From: Caldisericaceae bacterium
GTDB taxonomy: Bacteria; Calditrichota; Calditrichia; Calditrichales; Calditrichaceae
Assembly: GCA_021160885.1 (NCBI GenBank)
Contig: JAGHBR010000039.1
Span: 1-5,482, forward strand
Direction of reading: 5' to 3'
Length of the DNA stretch: 5,482 bases
Shown here: positions 1-5,482 of the stretch, piece by piece
Position numbering within the stretch: position 1 is the first letter of the stretch
How the letters are laid out: each line of letters starts with the position of its first letter
Program-made: the position numbers and the translations under genes
The notes under the pieces: generated by a model
Told to the model about the DNA's origin: nothing
The model's input: the letters and a program-made list of their open reading frames with translations, nothing else
Databases searched by the model: none

Positions 1-39
1 GATATATATTGCTTAAATGTATATATTGGACCCATCCAA
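1..39. repeat. Short direct and inverted repeats at the left edge
   Basis: TATATATTG occurs at 3-11 and again at 20-28 (direct repeat, 17-bp period). TTGGA (26-30) and TCCAA (35-39) form a 5-bp inverted repeat around CCCA. No coding region is supported in 1-152. The elements are short and AT-rich, and the left side is cut by the window edge, so no function can be assigned. Confidence 0.2.
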
Positions 40-70
40 AGTGAGACAATGTAAAAGTAGAGAATTGAAT

Positions 71-118
71 CCCGAAAACAGAGAGATGAAATTACAGAAG
101 TGAATTTCCCTTTCCGGG
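71..118 (-). terminator. Nested inverted repeat downstream of the operon (possible weak terminator)
   Basis: Outer arms CCCG-AAA (71-77) and TTT-c-CGGG (111-118) pair over 7 bp with one bulged C at 114. Inside them GAAATT (88-93) and AATTTC (103-108) form a perfect 6-bp stem with a 9-nt loop. It sits about 35 nt after the TAA at 153, a suitable place for the end of the transcript. On the minus strand it is followed by ATTCAATTCTCTAC rather than a clean U run, so intrinsic termination is doubtful; a 3'-end stabilising structure or chance are alternatives. Confidence 0.25.
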
Positions 119-124
119 TTTATA

Positions 125-142
125 TTAATTTACTTAAATTAA
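125..142. repeat. AT-only inverted repeat
   Basis: TTAATTTA and TAAATTAA are perfect 8-bp inverted arms separated by CT, in the 3' non-coding flank just after the hybrid gene remnant. A stem made only of A-T pairs would be weak as RNA. It could be a protein-binding palindrome or simply chance in AT-rich DNA. Confidence 0.3.
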
Positions 143-152
143 AGAAAACTCT

Positions 153-236
153 TTAGGAATGATCCAGTATACTGTCAGTTTCCTTTTTCAGATCCGCTAT
201 TTTCTCTTTAAGCAACTGCAAGTTCAGCGGCTTAGA
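153..236 (-). pseudogene. In-frame 3' remnant of the hybrid gene's last receiver
   Basis: Directly after the TGA at 237-239, and in the same frame, 27 codons run to a TAA at 153-155. The first read Ser-Lys-Pro-Leu-Asn-Leu, followed by helix-like LLKEKIADLKKE. This is the expected β5 lysine motif and final helix of a receiver: family members read AGMDxYLSKP, and here the sequence is AGMDMV-stop-SKP with identical spacing. The stop therefore replaces a single residue, usually Leu or similar, and nothing else is lost. With the stop read through, the protein would be 693 codons. The segment has no start codon or ribosome binding site of its own, so it is either a recently disconnected gene end, a readthrough extension, or intact in reality if the TGA is a sequence error. 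Confidence 0.8.
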
Positions 237-2234
237 TCAAACCATATCCATGCCTGCCTTAATTGCCCCTTGAATCTCTTTGGGATCATCGCTGGCCGTC
301 AGGGCAAAAATGGGTGTGTGGCTGCCACGGGTGGTTTCTAATCTACGAATCTCCCTGGTTGCCTGATAGCCGTCCATCACAGGCATCTGCATGTCCATTA
401 GAATCAGATCGAACGGTTTTTGTTTAAACATTTCCACCGCTTCCTGACCATTAGTAGCCAACTCAACCTCAAAACCGGACTTTTTTAACACAGATAACAT
501 CAGCTTTTGGTTAACACGATTGTCCTCGGCAACTAAAATTCTGAAGGGTGTTTCAGCTTCTTTTAAACTGTGGCGCGTCACCAACCCGGAGTCTGGTTTG
601 GATTTGCTTAAAACAGCTTGAATGGCTTTTTTTAATTCACGTGAACGGACAGGCTTTAAGAGATAAGCCGCAATCCTACTTTCCAGACTACGTTTGGCAT
701 CGCCAGGTTTACCAAAATTGGTCAGCAAAATAATTTCCGGTTTGGGATATTGATCGCTGGAGGCAATTTGTTTTAGCAACTCAAAATGAGCATCATCGTT
801 GGGCCGGGCATCAAAAATGAGTACCTGAAACGGCTGTCCTGCCTGTTTGGCCTGCAATAGAAAGGCATCTAATTTTTTTAGATCATTACACACTTTAACC
901 TTCATTGCCCACTGCTTAAGGAGTTCTTCCAACACCAGTCCGCTCATCCACTGGTCTGAACAGATCAATGCGCGAATATTGCTCAGGTCTGATTGCTGTA
1001 TTTCGCTTCTGCCCTCAACTTTTCTAAATGGAACCAGCACTTCAATCCGTTGTTGGTCAGCCTCCGCTTCCTTAAGCTGAATTTTGTATTTTAAGTTTTT
1101 ACGATAGTACTCAAAAAAGGCAAGCGGTGAATGATTGTTTGTTGTTGAGAACATGGCATTAAGTTTTTCGTTCTTCGGAAAAGTAAAGTTTATTTGAAAT
1201 TGTCCTTCTTCGGCAGGTATTGCTTCAAGTAACAGGCTACATTTTTCGAGATTAAGAAAGATTAAATCCAGAACATAAAAAATCAAATGTTTTAAATAAT
1301 TGGGATCACTCTTGATGAAAAAGGGTAAATCGGGAGCAATGTAAACCGTTAAATCAATTTGTTTTTCACCTGTTTTAATTACAAAAGGTGAGACGGCATC
1401 TTCAATACAATCACGTAGGTTAAATTCAATTTCACTGACCGGTAAAAGTTCGCCTTTTAATTGATAATCAATGGCTTTTTGCAAATCGTTCAATAAAGTA
1501 AGCAGGTAATCTGTATTAATATTGGCCAGTTGAGCCTGGATTTCACGTTCCTGTTGATCGTTGCTTGTTTTTAAAAGATCGATGAGGTGCAACATGTTAT
1601 TTAAAGGCGTTCTGAACTCACTAATAAAAGAATTAAGAAGCGTAGGATCGATATTAATATCTGTAGAATTCTTATGACTCAGCTGTTTTTGCAATTTGTT
1701 AAATTCAAATTTAAAATGGTAATATCGTTGGTAGGCCTGTAGTGCGCTGCGATATGTAGAAAGCAGCAAATTTAAAAGTTGCTGATCGCTGGTAGAAAGG
1801 AATCTCTCATCCCCAAAGTATATGCTTTTTAAAATAACTTTAGGTCGTATTTGATCGACCAGGGATTTGTTTCTCAAAACATCATTAATAAAAGCGCTTA
1901 ATGCCCCCTGCTCAAATTCCTTCAAAAAAAGAAAATCGGCTCCGGCCTCAATAATCTGTAAAATTTCCAGTGGTTCGTTAAGTGCGGTCATTAAAACAAC
2001 GGGAATGGACTTAAAGGTGTCGTTGTTCTTCAACGATTTCGTTAATTCAATGCCGCCCATTTCAGGCATGTTTATATCGCTTAAGACTAAATCGGCTTTG
2101 TGCTGGCCAAGAAGCTCAAGAGCCTGTTTGCCATTAGTAGCGCTAACAACTCTAAACCCTTCACTGGTCAGCACCTTTTCCAGAAAAAAGCGTTGCGAAA
2201 GGCTATCTTCAACAATTAAAATTTGCTCATTCAT
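237..2234 (-). CDS. Multi-receiver hybrid pseudokinase (REC, kinase-like, REC, REC), ended by an in-frame TGA
   Basis: A 665-residue soluble signalling protein. REC1 (2-121) is complete: E9/D10, D53 in SDINMPEMGG, T83, K105. A linker (132-185) resembles the one in the preceding gene. Residues 195-260 resemble a HisKA helix pair, but the H box reads FISEFRTPLN, with S205 where the phospho-accepting His should be. Residues 270-403 align with the start of a HATPase domain (LPFFIKSDPNYLKHLIFYVL), but the Asn of the N box and the glycine-rich G1/G2 boxes are absent. REC2 (420-543) keeps D475, T505 and K527-P528, but begins with S426-D427 and lacks the MPxMDG loop. REC3 (564-665) has E570/D571, D614 in MDMQMPVMDG and T646, then stops at AGMDMV, just before the expected SKP. 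Autokinase activity looks impossible; a scaffold or phosphate-sink role is inference. The ATG at 2234 overlaps the upstream TGA (ATGAATGA); the nearest GGAAAG is 12 nt away, so translational coupling is likely. Confidence 0.88.
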   Translation of the reverse strand: MNEQILIVEDSLSQRFFLEKVLTSEGFRVVSATNGKQALELLGQHKADLVLSDINMPEMGGIELTKSLKNNDTFKSIPVVLMTALNEPLEILQIIEAGADFLFLKEFEQGALSAFINDVLRNKSLVDQIRPKVILKSIYFGDERFLSTSDQQLLNLLLSTYRSALQAYQRYYHFKFEFNKLQKQLSHKNSTDINIDPTLLNSFISEFRTPLNNMLHLIDLLKTSNDQQEREIQAQLANINTDYLLTLLNDLQKAIDYQLKGELLPVSEIEFNLRDCIEDAVSPFVIKTGEKQIDLTVYIAPDLPFFIKSDPNYLKHLIFYVLDLIFLNLEKCSLLLEAIPAEEGQFQINFTFPKNEKLNAMFSTTNNHSPLAFFEYYRKNLKYKIQLKEAEADQQRIEVLVPFRKVEGRSEIQQSDLSNIRALICSDQWMSGLVLEELLKQWAMKVKVCNDLKKLDAFLLQAKQAGQPFQVLIFDARPNDDAHFELLKQIASSDQYPKPEIILLTNFGKPGDAKRSLESRIAAYLLKPVRSRELKKAIQAVLSKSKPDSGLVTRHSLKEAETPFRILVAEDNRVNQKLMLSVLKKSGFEVELATNGQEAVEMFKQKPFDLILMDMQMPVMDGYQATREIRRLETTRGSHTPIFALTASDDPKEIQGAIKAGMDMV

Positions 2235-3000
2235 TGTCTTTTTTGTCTTTCCGACGTTGTTTTACCTTTTCTGCATATTCTGGATAAAGTTCTACCAGAC
2301 AATCCGGGCACAAACTGTGCGTAAAGGAGACATCGGCATGTTGTTCGATGTATTCTTCTACGCGGTGCCAGTAACCTTCGTCGTCGCGAATTTTGTGGCA
2401 ATATGAACAGATGGGCAGCATACCATGCAATTGTTTAATTTCATTCAGAGCATTTTTCAACTCTTTATTGACCCGTTCCAATTCACGATTCTTATGCATA
2501 ACGGTTTCATAAGAAGACAGAAGCAAATCAATGATTTGCATTTGATGTGAAGCCAGCGTGTATTTTTTACCATTAAAATAGACTTCAAACTTTAACTCCG
2601 GACCATTATTTTCACGGATCAATTGATTGGCCAAAATGTATTCAATACGGCTGATTAAAATCGAAATATCGTAAGGTTTAACAATAAAATTGTCAGCCCC
2701 TGCGGCCAGCCCTTTAATAATGTCTTCGGGTTCGTTTAATGCTGTTAATAAAATGATGGATAATGTTTTTCCCTCAAATTTCTTTTTTACCTGTTTACAA
2801 AATTCAAAACCATCCATACCCGGCATAACCACATCGCTAATTATAATTCTAAATTCTTCATTTTCCAGAATTTCCAGCGCCTGATTTGCATCAAAAGCCA
2901 GCACTACCTCAAAGCCATGCTTTTTTAGATCATTTTTTAATTGCAGGGCCTGGGTTTTGCTGTCTTCCACAACCAGCAATCTAATTTTTCCCTCAATCAT
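2227..3000 (-). CDS. Response regulator: REC, helical linker, C-terminal four-cysteine (putative zinc) module
   Basis: A 257-residue soluble protein. The receiver (residues 5-125) is complete: E12/D13, phospho-acceptor D56 in SDVVMPGMDG, T86 in LLTALNEP and K108-P109. After it comes a linker (about 137-178) with a short strand segment (FEVYFNGKKYTL) and a helical stretch (LLLSSYETVMHKNRELERVN) continuing as a probable coiled coil to about 190. The end is a Cys4 module: C198-x2-C201, then IRDDEGYW (204-211), then C231-x2-C234. The spacing suggests one bound zinc ion (inference). Related 'PICxxCxxIRDDxGYW' tails are common at the ends of PAS, REC and kinase proteins, but I know of no settled biochemical role. 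The tail is very basic and acidic (KQRRKDKKDNE). There is no DNA-binding or enzymatic output domain, so it probably acts through protein contacts, with CheA as the likely phosphodonor. It overlaps cheB by 1 nt and the next gene by 8 nt. Confidence 0.9.
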   Translation of the reverse strand: MIEGKIRLLVVEDSKTQALQLKNDLKKHGFEVVLAFDANQALEILENEEFRIIISDVVMPGMDGFEFCKQVKKKFEGKTLSIILLTALNEPEDIIKGLAAGADNFIVKPYDISILISRIEYILANQLIRENNGPELKFEVYFNGKKYTLASHQMQIIDLLLSSYETVMHKNRELERVNKELKNALNEIKQLHGMLPICSYCHKIRDDEGYWHRVEEYIEQHADVSFTHSLCPDCLVELYPEYAEKVKQRRKDKKDNE

Positions 3001-4025
3001 TATTTAAACCCTTTATATTGTTTAGTAATATCAATTAAAGTTTGAATTATTTTCTCCGGGGGTAAGACGGCCGTTGCAGCACCGAGTTCCAGGGCTGCCT
3101 TAGGCATACCAAAAACAGCACAACTTTCTTTGGACTGAACAATCGTGATGGCCCCTTTGGCTTTCATCAAGGCCAATTCAGCGGCGCCGTCTTTACCCAT
3201 GCCGGTCAGCAAAACACCAAGAGCGTTTTGCCCATAAACTTCAGCTACAGATTTAAAAAGATAAGAAACGGATGGTTTGACATGATGTTCGGGGAGAGCG
3301 TCTACTAACTGCATCCGCTTTTGTGGTGTAACAACCAGGTGATAATTGCCAGGAGCAATGTAAATATGGCCTGATTTGATATCTGCATTATTCCTGGCTA
3401 ACTCTACCTGCAGAGCAGAACTCTGGTTCAGCCAATCTACGAACATATGCATAAATTGTGCCGGGATATGCTGTACTGTCAAAATTGGTATTGAAAAACT
3501 GGCCGGCAGAGCGCTGAAAATTTTTAGCAGAACCTTAGGACCACCTGTGGAAGCGCCAATGGCAATCAATTCGATTTTCTCTGTTTTTTTTATTATTAGT
3601 GACTCGGAGGGGCCATTTATTTTGATAGATGTGTCTTTATCTGATTTGTGCTCCAGAATATTTTTTACTGTGGCTAACAATGCCTGCCGCTTTTGGGCAT
3701 AATCATAAGATAAAGGGTTTAAAGGAAAGTCTGTAAAAGTAAATATCCAATCGCTTATCTTAATTTTTTGTTTGTTTTTCCCAAGTAAAAGAATTTTACA
3801 GCCAAATAAATTGATTAAAAATTCGAGCTTTTCTTTAAGGTTGGTTTCATACTTTGCCATATCGAAAAGAATTAAATCAATTGAAAAATGTTCCTTTTTA
3901 AATTGCTGAAAAAGATTTTGATCATGACTGTTTAAAAAATGGATTGAGTAATTGCTATGCCTTTTAAAAATCTCTTTTAATAAAATGCCATTAACCATAG
4001 ACTGGGAAATGATGAAAATATGCAT
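3000..4025 (-). CDS. cheB: CheB-type chemoreceptor glutamate methylesterase with degenerate receiver
   Basis: CheB removes methyl groups from glutamates of chemoreceptors (and deamidates glutamines), resetting receptor sensitivity. The 341-residue length is normal for the family. The catalytic domain (about 150-340) is complete: nucleophile S159 in GASTGG, H186 in VQHIP, D279 in TGMGKDGA, plus the conserved APG (224-226) and FGMP (305-308) motifs. The N-terminal region (1-105) has the position of a receiver, but it begins IFIISQS where active receivers read VLxVDDS: the acidic pair is replaced by S7-Q8. D55 (LILFDM) is kept at the phospho-acceptor position, without the usual MPxMDG loop, and no VxKP lysine is found (TDFP at 98-101). 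Phosphorylation control by CheA is therefore doubtful (inference). The start is set by the strong ribosome binding site. The TAA stop overlaps the next ATG by one base (TAATG). Confidence 0.94.
   Translation of the reverse strand: MHIFIISQSMVNGILLKEIFKRHSNYSIHFLNSHDQNLFQQFKKEHFSIDLILFDMAKYETNLKEKLEFLINLFGCKILLLGKNKQKIKISDWIFTFTDFPLNPLSYDYAQKRQALLATVKNILEHKSDKDTSIKINGPSESLIIKKTEKIELIAIGASTGGPKVLLKIFSALPASFSIPILTVQHIPAQFMHMFVDWLNQSSALQVELARNNADIKSGHIYIAPGNYHLVVTPQKRMQLVDALPEHHVKPSVSYLFKSVAEVYGQNALGVLLTGMGKDGAAELALMKAKGAITIVQSKESCAVFGMPKAALELGAATAVLPPEKIIQTLIDITKQYKGFK
3009..3014 (-). promoter_or_regulatory. Probable ribosome binding site of the REC-Cys4 gene
   Basis: AAAGGG on the minus strand, 8 nt before the ATG at 3000, lies inside the last codons of cheB (Lys-Gly-Phe-Lys-stop). 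Together with the TAATG stop/start overlap it suggests that translation of the response regulator is coupled to cheB. The match to the anti-Shine-Dalgarno is partial. Confidence 0.45.
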
Positions 4026-4031
4026 TACTAT

Positions 4032-4038
4032 CTTTCCT
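4032..4038 (-). promoter_or_regulatory. Ribosome binding site of cheB
   Basis: On the minus strand the motif AGGAAAG begins inside the TGA stop codon of cheA (TGAGGAAAG) and lies 6 nt before the cheB ATG. It is the clearest Shine-Dalgarno match in the window, and it supports the ATG at 4025 as the cheB start. The gap between the two genes is too short for an independent promoter, so cheB is probably co-transcribed with cheA. Confidence 0.75.
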
Positions 4039-5482
4039 CAGATTAATTTTTTAATTATCTCAAGAATTGAATTTTGTTTAAAGTCGCCTTTTACAAAATA
4101 GGCATTCGCTCCGGCTTCCAGCCCCTTTTTACGATCTTCTTCAGCATCTAATGAGGTTAAAAGGATAAGGGGAATGTCCTTTAATTTTGAATCGCTTTTA
4201 ATCTTTCTGGTCAGTGTAATGCCATCCATTTTAGGCATCTGGATATCCGAAATAATCAAATCAGCCTTGTGTTCTTTTAATTTATCCCAGGCCATCTGTC
4301 CGTCAACCGCTAATTCTACCTCAAAGCCTGCTGTTTCGAGAATATTTTTTAAGAGGACTCTGGAAGTAATTGAGTCTTCTACAACTAAAATTTTTTTACT
4401 TTCTTCTTTTTGTTGCACGGTAAAAGACTTGCCATCCTGGCTACACCTATAGAATAATTCAGATATATTTATAATAGGTACCAGGCTTCCGTCGCCCAAC
4501 ATGGTTATGCCAGAAAGCAAAGAAACGTTTTCCAATGGAGGGGATAATTTTTTAATCAAGATTTCCCGCTCATCAAGAATACGATCAATAATCAGGGCCA
4601 TTTGTTTATCCCCGGATTGTAAGATGACAATGTTCAAGGTGTCTTTATAGTCTGTAGACTTTGGATTTAATCCTAAAAGACTTGCCAGGTCATAAACCGG
4701 AATATTTTGCCCTTCAAAATTCAGCATCGCTTTATTTTCAATGGATTTGAGCGCTTCGCTTTTGATTCGAATGGTATTTTCAACAGCCGAAGTGGGTAAG
4801 AAAAGTTTTAGGCTACTTGTTTGTACTAAAATACCGTTGCTGCTGGCAAAACTGAGTGGTAAATTTAAGATAAAAGTACTGCCATTGGGATAATTGTTTT
4901 TAATTTGCAGGCTGCCCCCAAGTTTTTCGATGTTTTCTTTTACAACAGCCATGCCCAGGCCGCGTCCGGAAAGTTTACTCACTTCTGATTTGGTTGAAAA
5001 GCCGGATTTAAAAATGAATGCGATTATTTCATGGTCGCTGAGCTTTTCTAACTGCTCTGCTGTTGCCAATCCTTTAGATAAGATAATTTGTTTGATCTTT
5101 TCAACATTGAAACCGGCGCCATCATCAGAAATGATGATTTTTATTTTTTGTTTAACCGGCGGAATAACTTCGATTTTTATGGTACCTGTTTCTGGTTTAC
5201 CCATATATTGTCTTTCAGTAGGCGTTTCAATACCATGGTCAATGCTGTTTCGAATCATATGGATGAGCGGATCTTTCAGCATTTCGAGCATGTGTTTGTC
5301 AAATTTTGTTTCCGCTCCGATAATTTTAAGTATTATCCTTTTACCCAATTCTTTGGCGATTTTTCTGGTTGAGTGTTCCAGAAACTCCGTAATGGTTGAA
5401 AAAGGAAAGAGCATCAAGTCACGAACTTTGTCAATATGGCTATCGATATGAGTCTTTATCTGGAATGCATCATTGCTAAGGC
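4038..5482 (-). CDS. cheA: CheA-type chemotaxis histidine kinase with C-terminal receiver (5' partial)
   Basis: This is the C-terminal part of a cytoplasmic CheA kinase, which autophosphorylates on a P1 histidine under receptor/CheW control. The frame is open to the window edge, so 480 residues are visible and the P1 (HPt) domain lies outside. Numbering from the first complete codon: residues 1-60 are the end of the dimerisation helix and the entry to the ATPase domain (MLFPFSTI, then KELGK). The N box is HMIRNSIDHGIE (74-85), G1 is DDGAG (119-123), the F region is FKSGFST (157-163) and G2 is GRGLGM (172-177). A CheW-like domain follows at about 211-345. The REC domain (362-480) has E368/D369, phospho-acceptor D412 in SDIQMPKMDG, T442 and K464. 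All catalytic boxes look intact. It ends in TGA, 12 nt before cheB. CheA-REC fusions occur in Frz-like and other alternative chemosensory systems; the actual output is not deducible here. Confidence 0.95.
   Translation of the reverse strand, partial: LSNDAFQIKTHIDSHIDKVRDLMLFPFSTITEFLEHSTRKIAKELGKRIILKIIGAETKFDKHMLEMLKDPLIHMIRNSIDHGIETPTERQYMGKPETGTIKIEVIPPVKQKIKIIISDDGAGFNVEKIKQIILSKGLATAEQLEKLSDHEIIAFIFKSGFSTKSEVSKLSGRGLGMAVVKENIEKLGGSLQIKNNYPNGSTFILNLPLSFASSNGILVQTSSLKLFLPTSAVENTIRIKSEALKSIENKAMLNFEGQNIPVYDLASLLGLNPKSTDYKDTLNIVILQSGDKQMALIIDRILDEREILIKKLSPPLENVSLLSGITMLGDGSLVPIINISELFYRCSQDGKSFTVQQKEESKKILVVEDSITSRVLLKNILETAGFEVELAVDGQMAWDKLKEHKADLIISDIQMPKMDGITLTRKIKSDSKLKDIPLILLTSLDAEEDRKKGLEAGANAYFVKGDFKQNSILEIIKKLI

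Noticed and set aside
180..239. Selenocysteine insertion at the TGA (possible hairpin AAGC...GCTT with an inner CTG...CAG just downstream)
   Set aside because: The stem is short and interrupted, family members have Leu or similar at this site rather than Cys, and no redox role is expected in a receiver. A nonsense mutation or sequence error is simpler.
237..239. Alternative genetic code with TGA as Trp
   Set aside because: cheA and the REC-Cys4 gene both stop at TGA exactly where their domains and the next gene's start require it, so TGA acts as a stop in this genome.
159..341. Short plus-strand open frame at the left end
   Set aside because: It is antisense to the end of the hybrid gene and its remnant, with no supporting ribosome binding site or recognisable product.
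1867..2406. 179-codon open frame on the plus strand
   Set aside because: It lies opposite the REC1 and Cys4 coding regions, has no recognisable domain or ribosome binding site, and its composition fits an antisense shadow of conserved receiver codons.
5415..5417. TTG at 5417 as a start codon of a 459-residue CheA-like protein
   Set aside because: The frame stays open upstream to the window edge, and those 21 codons (ending HIDKVRD) continue the CheA helix that precedes the LMLFPFS motif. The TTG is an internal Leu, and the gene is truncated only by the window.
4894..5451. 185-codon open frame on the plus strand
   Set aside because: It lies antisense to the conserved CheA ATPase domain, whose motifs explain the sequence; the plus-strand translation shows no family likeness.

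Overview
The window is the 3' part of a chemosensory (Che-type) signalling operon. All four genes lie on the minus strand and are read from right to left, tightly packed: the C-terminal part of a CheA kinase fused to a receiver (REC), a CheB methylesterase, a REC protein with a four-cysteine C-terminal module, and a large REC/kinase-like/REC/REC protein. The CheA N-terminus (P1/HPt region) lies beyond the right edge, so MCP, CheW and CheR partners, if present, cannot be seen. No RNA gene, insertion sequence, CRISPR array or phage gene is visible.

The base composition is AT-leaning, roughly 40% GC by eye. TGA, TAA and Shine-Dalgarno-like motifs are used in the ordinary way, which points to a bacterium with the standard code. 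The REC plus 'ICxYC..IRDDxGYW' architecture and the mix of receiver proteins are typical of environmental Gram-negative lineages such as Deltaproteobacteria in the broad sense, Calditrichota and relatives. This lineage guess is weak.

Layout: 5482-4038 is CheA-REC (5' truncated by the window). A 12-nt gap carries a good ribosome binding site. Then 4025-3000 is CheB; 3000-2227 is the REC-linker-Cys4 protein, whose start overlaps the cheB stop by one base; and 2234-237 is the multi-receiver hybrid, which overlaps its predecessor by 8 bases. Positions 1-152 are a short non-coding 3' flank with AT-rich inverted repeats and no convincing terminator.

CheA is the only gene in view with intact kinase ATP-binding motifs. 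The hybrid has lost the phospho-accepting His (Ser instead) and the ATP-binding boxes, so it looks like a pseudokinase scaffold. CheB keeps its catalytic triad, but its receiver has lost the acidic pair and the conserved Lys. The hybrid is also cut by an in-frame TGA exactly where the last receiver should continue into its SKP motif; the next 27 codons still encode the missing end. The cluster therefore looks like one kinase feeding several receivers of very different integrity, with no DNA-binding or cyclic-di-GMP output domain in view.
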